Shown piece by piece: positions 41,946-50,740 of a stretch of DNA of 64,000 nt. Where the stretch lies: assembly GCA_963829725.1 (NCBI GenBank), contig CAWHJW010000019.1, forward strand, positions 62,001-126,000, written 5' to 3'. The stretch comes from RYN-230 sp963829725 (GTDB taxonomy: Bacteria > Actinomycetota > Actinomycetes > Streptosporangiales > Streptosporangiaceae). Made by a program: the position numbers and the translations under genes. Every line of letters begins with the position of its first letter. The stretch's first letter is position 1. Under the pieces are notes generated by a model. It had not been told where the DNA came from, did no database searches, and saw only the letters and a program-made list of their open reading frames with translations.

Positions 41946-43739
41946 GTGGGCACAGTTGAGTCACCAGCGGGCATGCCACCCGCGGGCACGTACGGCCAAG
42001 AACCTGGCCGCGACGAGCTGGCCCTGCTGCGCAGTCAGCTGACCAACCTGCGCGCCCTCCTGGTGCTGTCCATCCTGATGACGGAGAGCGCGGACGACCA
42101 GCAGATCCTGCGGCTGGCCACGTCCGCGGCCACCTCGCTGGGCGGCTGGCAGATCGCGGGCTTCGTGATCGGGGACGCGTGGTGGGCCGGCGGTCACCGC
42201 TGCGGTGCCCTCGCCCCGGAGCTGGCCGCTGAGCTGCGCGCGCTGCCCGAGACCGGCGGCCCGGTGACCGCCCTGGGTGGCGCATGGGCCTGGGCTTACC
42301 CGCTGCGCAGCATCGCCGGGCGGCTGGGCCACCTGGTCGTGCACGCCGCCCGCGAGCCTGCCGTGGAGGAGCAGTTCCTGGCGCAGGTGCTGGCCCAGCA
42401 GACCGGGGTGGCGGTGTCCAACGCCCAGCTGCACGGCCGGGAACGGGACACCGCGGCGCAGCTGGCCGCGACCAACGGGGCGCTGGAGGAGACGGTGGCC
42501 ACGCTGCGCCACGGCATGGCCATCCACGAGCGGCTCACCCGGGTGGCGGCGGCCGGCGAGGGCGCGGCCGGCATCGCCGAGGCGCTGCACGACCTGACCG
42601 GGCTGGCCGTGGCCGTGGAGGACCGGTACGGCAACCTGTCCGCGTGGGCCGGGCCGGGCCAGCCGGGCCGTTACCCAAAGCCGCCCGCCTACGAGCGGGA
42701 GCAGCTGCTCCGCAGGCTGATGACCGCGGGCCGGTCGGTCCGGGACTCCGGCCGGGTGGTGGCGCTGGCCACGCCGCGCCCCGGCGTGCTCGGGCTGCTC
42801 GCCCTCATGGACCCGGGGCGCCGCGCGGGCACCACTGACGTGATGGCCCTGGAGCACGGCGCCACCGTCCTCGCCGTCGAGCTGGCCCGGCTGCGCGGCC
42901 TGGCCGACACCGAGCTCCGGGTCCGCCGCGAGCTCGTGCACGACCTGCTCACCGGCACCGGCGACGAGAGCGCCTACCTGCGCGCCGAGGCGCTCGGCTA
43001 TGACCTGGGGCGGCCGCACCAGGTCGCGGTGGTGGAGGTGACCGAGCGCGCGCCCGCCCCGGACGACGTGCTGCACGCCGCGCGCCGGGCGGTGCGGCAG
43101 CAGCAGCTGTCCTGCCTGCTGGGCACGACGGCCGGCACGGTGGTGATCGTGGCCGCGGGCGGTGCCGCCGACTGGGAGGCGCTGCGCGCCAGCATCGTGG
43201 CCGAGCTGGGCGGCACCCGCTGCCGGATGGGCGTCGGGGACGCCTGCCCGCGGCCGTCCGAGTTGGCCCGCTCGCTGCGCGAGGCGCGGCTCGCGCTGCG
43301 CCTGCAGAAGGCATCCAACGCGGCCGAGCGGACGTCGGTGTTCGCCGACCTCGACGTGCTCCGGATGCTGGCCGCCGTGGACGACCTCACTGACACGGAG
43401 GCGTTCGTGCGCAAGTGGCTCGGCCCGCTGGCCGCCTACGACGAGCGCAAGCACACCGCGCTGGTCAAGACCCTGACCCAGTACCTGCAGCACGGCGGCG
43501 CTTACGAGGCCACCTCCCGGGCGCTGTCCGTGCACCGCAGCACGCTGAAGTACCGGCTGCAGCGGATCCGCGAGCTGACCGGCTTCGAGCTGGGCGACCC
43601 GGAGACCCAATTCAGCCTGCAGCTCGCCACCCGCGCCTACGTGACCCTCCAGGCCCTGCGGGATGACCCGGCTGAGCCTGGCGCGAGCCGGGGGGCGCGC
43701 CGCTGGGCCGCGGCGCGCGGAGGAACGGCGCTCAGTTAG
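41946..43739 (+). CDS. PucR-type transcriptional regulator with GAF domain (copy 2)
   Basis: 597 residues with the same layout as the copy at 36360: GAF at about 30-175 (LRALLVLSILMTESADDQQI), a GGDEF-like middle (RVRRELVHDLLTGTGDESAY) and the PucR helix-turn-helix (ALSVHRSTLKYRLQRIRELT). GTG start. Long blocks match copy 1, so it is a duplication that has diverged. It lies between the 2-KPCC/SDR operon and the E1/CoM-transferase operon, and behind the perfect palindrome. Confidence 0.9.
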   Translation: MGTVESPAGMPPAGTYGQEPGRDELALLRSQLTNLRALLVLSILMTESADDQQILRLATSAATSLGGWQIAGFVIGDAWWAGGHRCGALAPELAAELRALPETGGPVTALGGAWAWAYPLRSIAGRLGHLVVHAAREPAVEEQFLAQVLAQQTGVAVSNAQLHGRERDTAAQLAATNGALEETVATLRHGMAIHERLTRVAAAGEGAAGIAEALHDLTGLAVAVEDRYGNLSAWAGPGQPGRYPKPPAYEREQLLRRLMTAGRSVRDSGRVVALATPRPGVLGLLALMDPGRRAGTTDVMALEHGATVLAVELARLRGLADTELRVRRELVHDLLTGTGDESAYLRAEALGYDLGRPHQVAVVEVTERAPAPDDVLHAARRAVRQQQLSCLLGTTAGTVVIVAAGGAADWEALRASIVAELGGTRCRMGVGDACPRPSELARSLREARLALRLQKASNAAERTSVFADLDVLRMLAAVDDLTDTEAFVRKWLGPLAAYDERKHTALVKTLTQYLQHGGAYEATSRALSVHRSTLKYRLQRIRELTGFELGDPETQFSLQLATRAYVTLQALRDDPAEPGASRGARRWAAARGGTALS

Positions 43740-43752
43740 GCCTGCCAGGACG
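43738..43752. promoter_or_regulatory. Variant of the TGTCCTG-palindrome before the E1 operon
   Basis: AGGCCTGCCAGGACG matches the complement-form consensus TGTCCTGCCAGGACA at 12 of 15 positions, with the CCTGCCAGGAC core intact. It begins at the PucR stop codon and lies 36 bases before the E1 alpha start. Confidence 0.45.
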
Positions 43753-43788
43753 AGGCCGGGCCGGTGGCGCCACCGTACCGTCTCGGCC

Positions 43789-44766
43789 ATGGGCGTCGCT
43801 GATGACCTTGAACTCTTCACGCAGATGTGCTTCCTGCGGCATTTCGAGGAGCGGGCCGATTTGCTGTACCGGCAGGGCCTGATCCACGGCCCGGTGCACC
43901 TGGGCCTCGGCCAGGAAGCGGTCGCGGTGGGCGCCGCCTCGGTACTCAGCCCGGGCGACTACTCGCTGGGCACCTACCGGGGCCACGCGCACGCGCTGGC
44001 CCGCGGCGCCCCGCCCGACGCGGTCCTGGCCGAGCTGCTCGGCCGGGAAGGCGGGATCTGCGGCGGCAAGGGCGGATCCATGCACATCACCAGCGTCGAG
44101 CACGGCTACTACGGCTCCTACGCCATCGTCGGCGCGCACCTGCCGATCGCCTGCGGGCTGGCCTGGGCAGCCAAGATCCGCCACATGGACGCGGTCACCG
44201 TGTGCTTCTTCGGCGACGGGACGACCAACATCGGGGCGTTCCACGAGGCGGTCAACCTGGCCGCGGTGTGGCGGCTGCCGGTCGTGTTCGTGTGCGAGAA
44301 CAACTGGTACATGGAGTACACCCCGATCGGGAACGTGATCCCGGTCCCGCTGCCCGCCGCCGACCGGGCGGCGGCCTACGGGCTGGGCCGGATCGTGGTC
44401 GACGGCAACGACGTGACCGCGGTCCGGCAGGTGATCGGGGACGCGGTCCGCGCCGCCCGGGACGGGCACGGGCCCAGCCTGGTCGAGGCGCAGACCTACC
44501 GGCTCAAGGGCCACTCGGCCGCGGATGGCGCCGCCTACCGCCCCCCGGAGGAGGTGGCCCGGTGGCGCGAGCGGGATCCGCTGCTGCTGGCCCGGGCCGC
44601 GCTGACCGCGGCGGGCACGCCCGCGGGGCAGCTGGACGGGATCGACGCCGGGATCAAGTCTGACCTGGCCGCGCTGGCCCAGGAGGTGCTGGCCCGACCC
44701 GCGCCCGACCCGGCCGGGGCGTGGACCGACGTGTGGAGCGACGGGAGCTGGCAGTGGCGGAACTGA
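43789..44766 (+). CDS. TPP-dependent 2-oxoacid/acetoin-type dehydrogenase E1, alpha subunit
   Basis: 325 residues. GPVHLGLGQEAVAVGAASVL and YRGHAHALARGAPPDAVLAE are E1 alpha signatures, and the TPP/Mg motif reads GDGTTNIGAFHEAVNLAAVW...CENN. The closest type is acetoin or short branched 2-oxoacid E1. No E2 (lipoyl acyltransferase) or E3 is linked. In a CoM locus it could decarboxylate a C3-C4 oxoacid formed from the substrate; this is open. It overlaps the beta subunit gene by 13 bases. Confidence 0.9.
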   Translation: MGVADDLELFTQMCFLRHFEERADLLYRQGLIHGPVHLGLGQEAVAVGAASVLSPGDYSLGTYRGHAHALARGAPPDAVLAELLGREGGICGGKGGSMHITSVEHGYYGSYAIVGAHLPIACGLAWAAKIRHMDAVTVCFFGDGTTNIGAFHEAVNLAAVWRLPVVFVCENNWYMEYTPIGNVIPVPLPAADRAAAYGLGRIVVDGNDVTAVRQVIGDAVRAARDGHGPSLVEAQTYRLKGHSAADGAAYRPPEEVARWRERDPLLLARAALTAAGTPAGQLDGIDAGIKSDLAALAQEVLARPAPDPAGAWTDVWSDGSWQWRN

Positions 44767-45764
44767 CCTGCCGGCAGGCTGTCGCGGCCGCGCTGGCCCA
44801 GGAAATGGCCCGGGACGACCGGGTCGTGCTGCTCGGCGAGGACGTCGGCTCCGGCGGGGTGTTCAAGACCACCGGGGGGCTGCGCGAGCGGTTCGGGCCG
44901 GACCGGGTCTGGGACACGCCGATCTCCGAGCAGGCCATCGCGGGCGCGGCCATGGGCGCGGCCATGGCCGGGCTGCGGCCGGTCGCGGAGATCATGTTCG
45001 CCGACTTCTACGCGACCTGCTGGGACCAGGTGGCCAACGAGATCGCGAAGATCCGCTACATGACCGGCGGCCAGGTCACCGTGCCGCTGGTGCTGCGCGG
45101 CGCGAACGGCTCCGGCGGGCTGGGGTTCGGCAGCCAGCACGGCCAGTCGGCCGAGAACTGGGCGATGACCGTGCCCGGGCTCAAGATCGCCTCACCGGCC
45201 GGGCCGGCCGAGACGTTCGGGCTGCTCGCCGCGGCCATCCGGGACGACGACCCGGTCGTGGTGTTCGAGCACAAGGCGCTGTACACGCGCAAGGAGGAAA
45301 TCCCGGACGGCGAGCACGTGCTGCCGCTCGGCCAGGCCCGGACCGTCCGGGCCGGGCGGGACGTGACCCTGGTCGGGCTGTCCATCACGGTGGGCACCTG
45401 CCTGGCCGCCGCGGCCGAGCTGGCCGCCGAGGGCATCGAGGCCGAGGTCATCGACCTGCGGACACTGGTGCCGCTGGACGCCGCCACGGTCCTCGGCTCG
45501 GTGGCGCGGACTGGGCGGCTGGTGGTAGTGGAGGAGAACCCCGGCCAGCTTGGCTGGGGCGCCTCGGTGGCGGCCATCGCGGCCCAGGAGGCGTTCGGCG
45601 ACCTGGCCGCCCCGGTGACCCGGGTGAGCGGCGGCAACGTGCCGCTGCCGGTGGCCGCCTCGCTGGAGGCGGAGGTGGATGTGTCGGTGCCGCGGGTCGT
45701 CGCGGCCACCCGCGGCGTGCTGGGCGCCAGCCTGCCGCTCAGCAGCAGTCAGCAGAAAGGCTGA
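44754..45764 (+). CDS. TPP-dependent dehydrogenase E1, beta subunit
   Basis: 336 residues, GTG start overlapping the alpha gene. VVLLGEDVGSGGVFKTTGGL, TPISEQAIAGAAMGAAMAGL and EIMFADFYATCWDQVANE are typical of E1 beta. The C-terminal transketolase domain has VIDLRTLVPLDAATVLGSV. It would form an alpha2beta2 enzyme with the previous gene. It ends five bases before the MetE-like gene, so all three are one transcript. Confidence 0.9.
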   Translation: MAELTCRQAVAAALAQEMARDDRVVLLGEDVGSGGVFKTTGGLRERFGPDRVWDTPISEQAIAGAAMGAAMAGLRPVAEIMFADFYATCWDQVANEIAKIRYMTGGQVTVPLVLRGANGSGGLGFGSQHGQSAENWAMTVPGLKIASPAGPAETFGLLAAAIRDDDPVVVFEHKALYTRKEEIPDGEHVLPLGQARTVRAGRDVTLVGLSITVGTCLAAAAELAAEGIEAEVIDLRTLVPLDAATVLGSVARTGRLVVVEENPGQLGWGASVAAIAAQEAFGDLAAPVTRVSGGNVPLPVAASLEAEVDVSVPRVVAATRGVLGASLPLSSSQQKG

Positions 45765-45769
45765 GATCA

Positions 45770-46810
45770 ATGGAGATTCGCGGTGAAGATGTCTTGCTGC
45801 CCGTCTCGGCGGTATCGGCGTTCCCCCGGCCGCACTGGCTGCAGGGCCGGGTGCTCGGCTCGCTGAGCGAGCCGGTCTACCGCAGCCACAACAAGCGGGT
45901 GGCCTACGAGGACGCCTGCCACATCTGCGCGCACGAGCAGGAAAAGGCCGGGCTGGACATCCTGTGCGACGGCGCCCAGTACTACGAGTGGGAGGCGCCC
46001 GGCTTCCAGCTGGAGCCGATCTTCCACTTCATCCCGGAGAACCTGGGCGGGTTCGTGCCCTACGGGCCGCCCGGTGAGGGCCCGAAGTACCGGCCGTTCT
46101 ACCAGGCGGTGGTCAAGGGCAAGATCACCTGGGAGCGGCCCATCTTCGAGAGCGTCGTCATGACCATGCAGAACGTCACCGACAAGCCGTTCAAGGTGGC
46201 GTTTCTCGGCCCGGCGCAGCAGTCCATCATCGTCAAGGACGAGTACTACGGCGACCAGGTCGCGGTGGCCCGTGACCTGGCCGTGGCCATGAACCAGGAG
46301 CTGAAGTACCTGGTCAGCATGGGCCTGGAGGCGGTGCAGCTGATCGACGTGCTGGCCCCGTACACGCAGGACATGTGGCAGATCGAGATGCAGGACATCA
46401 TGTTCGACGGCGTGGACGCGATCAAGTTCTGGCACATCTGCTACGGCAGCGTGGACGGCCAGCGGGACGTGTTCGACGGGCACGCCGCCGAGATGATGCC
46501 GCTGTTCAAGGAGTCGCCCGCCGACGTGATCCACCTGGAGTTCACCAACAAGGGCTTCGACGAGCTGGCGGCGTTCCGCGACTTCCCGACCGACAAGGTG
46601 CTCGGCGTGGGCGTGGTGGACGCCAAGAACCTGCAGGTGGAGACGGCCGAGCAGATAGAGGCGCGGATCCGCCGCGCGCTGGAGGTCGTGCCCGCCGACC
46701 GGCTGCTGGTCGCGCCAGACTGCGGGCTGGGTTACTTCAGCCGGACCGCCGCTTACGCCAAGCTGCGCAACATGGGGCAGGCCGCCGCGGCTGTCCGGGG
46801 CACGCTGTAA
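45770..46810 (+). CDS. MetE-like zinc thiol transferase, candidate epoxyalkane:CoM transferase (paralogue 1)
   Basis: 346 residues of the cobalamin-independent methionine synthase C-terminal fold. The zinc site is His222-x-Cys224 (KFWHICYGS) and Cys318 (APDCGLGYF), the H-x-C...C pattern of epoxyalkane:CoM transferase (EaCoMT), which adds the CoM thiolate to an epoxide. It lacks the N-terminal half of true MetE, so it is not a methionine synthase. FLGPAQQSIIVKDEYYGDQ is a long conserved segment. It is last in the E1 operon. Compared with the paralogue at 57873 it is quite diverged, so the two may act on different substrates. Confidence 0.8.
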   Translation: MEIRGEDVLLPVSAVSAFPRPHWLQGRVLGSLSEPVYRSHNKRVAYEDACHICAHEQEKAGLDILCDGAQYYEWEAPGFQLEPIFHFIPENLGGFVPYGPPGEGPKYRPFYQAVVKGKITWERPIFESVVMTMQNVTDKPFKVAFLGPAQQSIIVKDEYYGDQVAVARDLAVAMNQELKYLVSMGLEAVQLIDVLAPYTQDMWQIEMQDIMFDGVDAIKFWHICYGSVDGQRDVFDGHAAEMMPLFKESPADVIHLEFTNKGFDELAAFRDFPTDKVLGVGVVDAKNLQVETAEQIEARIRRALEVVPADRLLVAPDCGLGYFSRTAAYAKLRNMGQAAAAVRGTL

Positions 46811-46824
46811 CGCTGTACTGTTCG

Positions 46825-46852
46825 GCCCCAGGTGGCTGGTGTCACCTGGGGC
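46825..46852 (+). terminator. Terminator-like hairpin after the MetE-like gene
   Basis: GCCCCAGGTG (46825-46834) pairs exactly with CACCTGGGGC (46843-46852) around an 8-base loop. It begins 14 bases after the stop codon and precedes the MEDS gene. Confidence 0.65.
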
Positions 46853-46874
46853 CCGGCCCGCCAGGGAGGCGCGC

Positions 46875-47570
46875 ATGACCGCCGGGGCAGCCCGCGAGGT
46901 GCTGGGCATGCAGCTGAGCGTGGGCGACCACATCTGCGGCTTCTACCGCAAGCCGTCCGAGCGCGACGACATCCTCATCCCGTTCCTGGTCGAGGGGCTC
47001 AAGGCGGGCGACAAGTGCACCTGCGTGGTGGACAGCTGCACCCCGGACGACGTGCTGGCCAGCATGTCCGAGCATCTCGAGGTCGGGCCGTACGTCTCGG
47101 GCCGCCAGCTCGAGGTGCTCGACTCCTACGGCACCTACCTGGCCGGCGGCGGCTTCCTGCCGGAGCGGATGCTGCAGTTCTGGGAGGCCAAGGCCCGCCA
47201 GAGCCTGGGCAGCGGGCGCGCGGGCGGACAGGACGCGGGCGGGGAGGGCGCGGGCGAGGGCGGGGAGGACGCGGGCGAGGCGGGCGAGGCGACGGTCCGC
47301 CGGCTGATGGCCCGGAACATCGGCGACATGAGCTGGGCGCACCGCAACGAGCGGGTCGTCGGCGACCTGATGGGCTACGAATCCGAGCTCAACCGGATCA
47401 TGTCCAACTTCCCCCAGGTCAACCTGTGCCTCTACGACCTGACCCGGTGCTCCGGGGACCTGATCATGGACGTGCTGCGCACCCACCCCAAGGCGCTCCT
47501 CGGCGGCATGGTCATCGACAACCCTTACTACCTGGACCCCGACGAGTTCCTGGCCACCCGCCAGTCCTGA
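46875..47570 (+). CDS. MEDS-domain sensor protein (copy 2)
   Basis: 231 residues. GDHICGFYRKPSERDDILIP, GLKAGDKCTCVVDSCTPDD, GGGFLPERMLQFWEAKARQ and ELNRIMSNFPQVNLCLYDLT match the MEDS pattern of the 35709 gene. It differs by a low-complexity Gly/Glu/Ala insert of about 25 residues in the middle. GGGAGG lies before the ATG. It is not directly followed by a PucR gene, unlike copy 1. Confidence 0.85.
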   Translation: MTAGAAREVLGMQLSVGDHICGFYRKPSERDDILIPFLVEGLKAGDKCTCVVDSCTPDDVLASMSEHLEVGPYVSGRQLEVLDSYGTYLAGGGFLPERMLQFWEAKARQSLGSGRAGGQDAGGEGAGEGGEDAGEAGEATVRRLMARNIGDMSWAHRNERVVGDLMGYESELNRIMSNFPQVNLCLYDLTRCSGDLIMDVLRTHPKALLGGMVIDNPYYLDPDEFLATRQS

Positions 47571-47597
47571 CCCCGCCCGTCCAACCCGACAGAGTCG

Positions 47598-47643
47598 TGA
47601 TCATGACCTGGGTGTCGTTGCAACGACACCCAGGTCATGATCA
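47598..47643. terminator. 46-bp perfect palindrome between convergent genes
   Basis: Two 23-base arms with no spacer are exact complements (core TGACCTGGGTGTCGTTG). It lies between the ends of the MEDS gene (plus) and the aldehyde dehydrogenase gene (minus), as a bidirectional terminator would, and belongs to the same family as the element at 41708. Confidence 0.75.
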
Positions 47644-47673
47644 GCAGCCGGGGATCGCCCCGCGGCGGCGGGG

Positions 47674-49110
47674 TCAGCGGCCGTGGGCTTGCCAGTGGGC
47701 GGCGAAGAGGGACTCCTCGCTGATCGGGCGAGGCTCGATGGGGCGGGACACCCAGGTCAGGTTGACGAAGTGCCGGGCGTTCACGTTCTCGGTTGTGATG
47801 TTGCCGCCCCACGTCCCGCAGCTGAGGCTGAGCGTGAACGGCAGGCCGTTGCGCGGGCTGCCCGCGCCCTCGTTGAGGTTCTGGTTCACCAGCACCCGCG
47901 CGGTCCGGGTCGCCATCGCCAGGCGCTCCACGTTCGTGTCCGAGCTGGTGTGGATGCCGCAGGTGTGGCCGATCCCCTGGTAGGCGGTGATCGCATTGAC
48001 CAGCTCGGCGGCGGCGGTGATATCGCCCTGGTAGGAGTAGACCGCCAGCACCACGGACAACTTCTCACCGCTGAACGGATGGCCCGGCCCCGTGCCCGCC
48101 TCCTCGACCAGGAGCATCGGGCAGCCGGTGCCGACCTCGAACCCGGCCAGCCCGGCGATGTGCGCCGCGGACTTGGCCACCACCGTGATCGACGGCACCG
48201 CGCCGCCGTCCGGCCACATCACCGCCCGCAGCGCATCCTTCTGCTGCTGGCCGCACAGGTGCGCGCCCGCCCCGAGCAGCCGCCCGAGCAGCTCGTCGTA
48301 GACATCCGCGTGCACGATCAGCGCGTTGTCGGCCAGGCAGCTGGTGGCGTAGTCGAAGCTCTTGGCCGCGAGGATGGCGGACGCCGCGTCGGCCAGGTCG
48401 GCGGTCTCGTCCACCACGTGCACGGCGTTACCCACCCCGACGCCGTAGGCCGGGGTGCCGGAACTGTACGCGGCGCGCACCATGCCCGCCCCGCCGGTCG
48501 CCACGACCAGGTCGGCCTGGCGCATCAGCTCCTGGGTCTTGGCCAGCGACGGTCCGGGCAGCGACTGGACCAGGTCGGCGGGCGCGCCGACCTGCTCGCA
48601 CGCGGCCCGCATGAACCCGACCACGGCCTCGGTGGCCCTGGTGGTGCGCGGGTGCGGCGCGCAGATGATGGCGTTCCGGCCCTTGAGCGCGAACAGCGCC
48701 TTGACCGGCGGGGTCGCGTCCGGGCCGGTGGTCGGGATCAGCGCGGCGACCACCCCGACCGGCTTGGCGATCTTCACCAGCCCGGCGGCGGGCTGCTCCT
48801 CCACCACGCCGACGGTGCGCAGCCCGGTCATGTCGGCCAGCACGCCGGTCACCCGCTTGTGGATCTTGGCGACCTTGTCCGCGTAGTTGCCGAACCCGCC
48901 CTCGTCCACCGCGAGCCGGGCCAGGGCCTCGGCGTGATCCTTGCGCACCACGGCCCAGGCCACCGCGGTGACCAGCTCGTCCACCTGCTCCTGGGTGTAG
49001 GACTCGATCGCCCGGGCTGCGGCGCGGGCCCGGCCCACGACCGCCGCGACCTCCCCGGCCACCGGGCTGGCCTCCGGCCGGGCGTGCTGACTGCTGCTGC
49101 GCTCACTCAT
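47674..49110 (-). CDS. CoA-acylating aldehyde dehydrogenase (sulfoacetaldehyde dehydrogenase/SauS-like)
   Basis: 478 residues. The cofactor region LIPTTGPDATPPVKALFALK and the catalytic Cys258 in SFDYATSCLADNALIV place it among CoA-acylating aldehyde dehydrogenases (EutE/SucD/SauS group). The C-terminal block CGTWGGNITTENVNARHF is what I associate with SauS-like enzymes. In a CoM locus a C2-sulfonate aldehyde is an attractive substrate, but acetaldehyde, propanal or a semialdehyde remain possible. It is divergent from the flavoprotein gene with operator candidates in between. Confidence 0.82.
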   Translation of the reverse strand: MSERSSSQHARPEASPVAGEVAAVVGRARAAARAIESYTQEQVDELVTAVAWAVVRKDHAEALARLAVDEGGFGNYADKVAKIHKRVTGVLADMTGLRTVGVVEEQPAAGLVKIAKPVGVVAALIPTTGPDATPPVKALFALKGRNAIICAPHPRTTRATEAVVGFMRAACEQVGAPADLVQSLPGPSLAKTQELMRQADLVVATGGAGMVRAAYSSGTPAYGVGVGNAVHVVDETADLADAASAILAAKSFDYATSCLADNALIVHADVYDELLGRLLGAGAHLCGQQQKDALRAVMWPDGGAVPSITVVAKSAAHIAGLAGFEVGTGCPMLLVEEAGTGPGHPFSGEKLSVVLAVYSYQGDITAAAELVNAITAYQGIGHTCGIHTSSDTNVERLAMATRTARVLVNQNLNEGAGSPRNGLPFTLSLSCGTWGGNITTENVNARHFVNLTWVSRPIEPRPISEESLFAAHWQAHGR

Positions 49111-49146
49111 GCCAGCCAGGGTGACCGACCTGGCGGCCGATTCCAC

Positions 49147-49193
49147 TGATCTGGCAGGTCGAGCCTGGGCCGGTGGTTTGTCCCGGCAAGACC
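49147..49193. promoter_or_regulatory. Two variants of the TGTCCTG-palindrome in a divergent promoter region
   Basis: TGATCTGGCAGGTCG (49147-49161) matches the consensus at 11 of 15 positions and TGTCCCGGCAAGACC (49179-49193) at 12 of 15. Their starts are 32 bases apart, that is about three helical turns, between the aldehyde dehydrogenase (minus) and flavoprotein (plus) genes. Confidence 0.45.
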
Positions 49194-49291
49194 TGACCGG
49201 CGCCGGGGGGCTCGCCGCATGCTCAGTCATGAGCGGCGGGGAGCACCCGCCGGGCATTCCCGTGCAGGACACCGGAAGGCGGGGGCGGCAG

Positions 49292-50740
49292 GTGAGCAGG
49301 CTCGTAGTGATCGGCGGTGGCGCCGCGGGGATGTCCGCCGCGTCCGCCGCCCGCCGCGTCGCACCGCGGCTGGAGGTGGTGGTCTGCGAGGCGGGCGGGT
49401 TCGCCGCCTACGGCATGTGCGGGATCCCGTACTTCCTGGGCGGCACCGTGCCGCGGGCCGCGGACCTGCTCGCCTACCCGCCTGACGAGTTCCGCGGCAA
49501 GCGCGGCATCGACCTGCGGCTGCACACCCGGGTCAGCGCGATCGACCCCGTCGCGCACCAGGTGCACATCACCGGCGAGGCGGGCAGCGGCCCGCTCCGC
49601 TACGACGCGCTCATCATGGCCACCGGCGCCGCGCCGGTGCGGCCGCCGGTGCCGGGGCTGGACGGCCCGCGGGTGTTCACCATCCGGTCGCTGGACGAGG
49701 CGATCGGGCTGCGGCGGCTGCTGGAGGGCGGGACCGTCCGGCGGGCCATCGTGGTGGGCGCCGGGTACATCGGCCTGGAGGCCGCGGAGGCCCTGGTCCG
49801 CGCGGGGGCTGAGGTCGAGGTGGTGGAGGCGCTGCCCCGGGTGCTGGGCAACGTGGACGAGCCGATCGCCGAGCTGGCCCGGGCCGAGCTGGAGCGGCAC
49901 ACCCGGCTGCGGCTCGGCACCCGGCTGGACGAGCTGCGGCACAGCCACCGCGACGGGACTGGCCCGCGCACGGTGACCGCGGTGCTGGGCGGCACGGAGG
50001 TGGACGCCGACCTGGTGGTCGTGGCGGCCGGGGTGCGCCCGGCCACCAGCCTGCTGGTCCGGGCGGGCGCGGAGCACCTGCCCGACGGGTCCCTGCTGGT
50101 TGACGCGAGCATGCGCACCTCGCTGCCGGACGTGTACGCGGCCGGCGACTGCGTGGCCCTGCACCACCTGGTGCTGGGCGGGCCGGCCTGGGTGCCGCTC
50201 GGGCCGGCGGCGAACAAGACCGGCCGGGTGGCCGGGACCGTGGCGGCCGGCGGCGAGGCGGCCTTCCCCGGCATCGTCGGCACGGCGGTGGTGAAGGTGT
50301 TCGACCTCGAGGTGGCCCGCACCGGGCTGACCATGGCCGAGGCGCGGGCCGCCGGGCTGGACGCGACCGCCACCGACGTGGTGTCCCGGTCCCGGGCGAA
50401 GTACTACCCGGGCGCGCAGCCGCTGCATGTCCGGCTGGTGCACGCGCCGGACGGCCGGCTGCTCGGCGGCCAGCTGGCCGGCCGGGAGGGCGCGGCGAAA
50501 CGCATCGACGTGCTGGCCACCGCGCTCTACGCCCGGCTCACCGTGAGCGACCTGGCCGCGCTCGACCTGAGCTACGCCCCGCCGTTCGCACCGGTCTACG
50601 ACCCGGTGCTGGCCGCCGCGATCAAGGCCGCGCAGCCCGCGGCCGCTAAGTCCGCGGCCGCATCGCCCGCCGCCGCGCCCCGTGCCGCCGCGCAGGCCGC
50701 GGCCAGACCGTCCCCGAGCCCCGCCGGAGGATCCCGATGA
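49292..50740 (+). CDS. CoA-disulfide-reductase-like FAD oxidoreductase (candidate CoM disulfide reductase)
   Basis: 482 residues (GTG start). VVIGGGAAGMSAASAARR binds FAD and VVGAGYIGLEAAEALVRAG binds NAD(P)H. The single active-site Cys is residue 43 in YGMCGIPYFLGG, the position of Cys43 in CoA disulfide reductase. The C-terminal dimerisation domain (GTAVVKVFDLEVARTGLT) is present, followed by an Ala/Pro-rich tail of about 40 residues. Here it may keep CoM or CoM-CoA mixed disulfides reduced. The stop overlaps the next start as ATGA. Confidence 0.85.
   Translation: MSRLVVIGGGAAGMSAASAARRVAPRLEVVVCEAGGFAAYGMCGIPYFLGGTVPRAADLLAYPPDEFRGKRGIDLRLHTRVSAIDPVAHQVHITGEAGSGPLRYDALIMATGAAPVRPPVPGLDGPRVFTIRSLDEAIGLRRLLEGGTVRRAIVVGAGYIGLEAAEALVRAGAEVEVVEALPRVLGNVDEPIAELARAELERHTRLRLGTRLDELRHSHRDGTGPRTVTAVLGGTEVDADLVVVAAGVRPATSLLVRAGAEHLPDGSLLVDASMRTSLPDVYAAGDCVALHHLVLGGPAWVPLGPAANKTGRVAGTVAAGGEAAFPGIVGTAVVKVFDLEVARTGLTMAEARAAGLDATATDVVSRSRAKYYPGAQPLHVRLVHAPDGRLLGGQLAGREGAAKRIDVLATALYARLTVSDLAALDLSYAPPFAPVYDPVLAAAIKAAQPAAAKSAAASPAAAPRAAAQAAARPSPSPAGGSR

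Noticed and set aside
41961..43820. A 619-codon antisense frame over the second PucR gene
   Set aside because: Shadow of a strongly biased coding strand; no motifs.
45770..46810. Annotation as methionine synthase MetE
   Set aside because: About half the length of MetE, with no N-terminal folate domain; the context is CoM-dependent metabolism.
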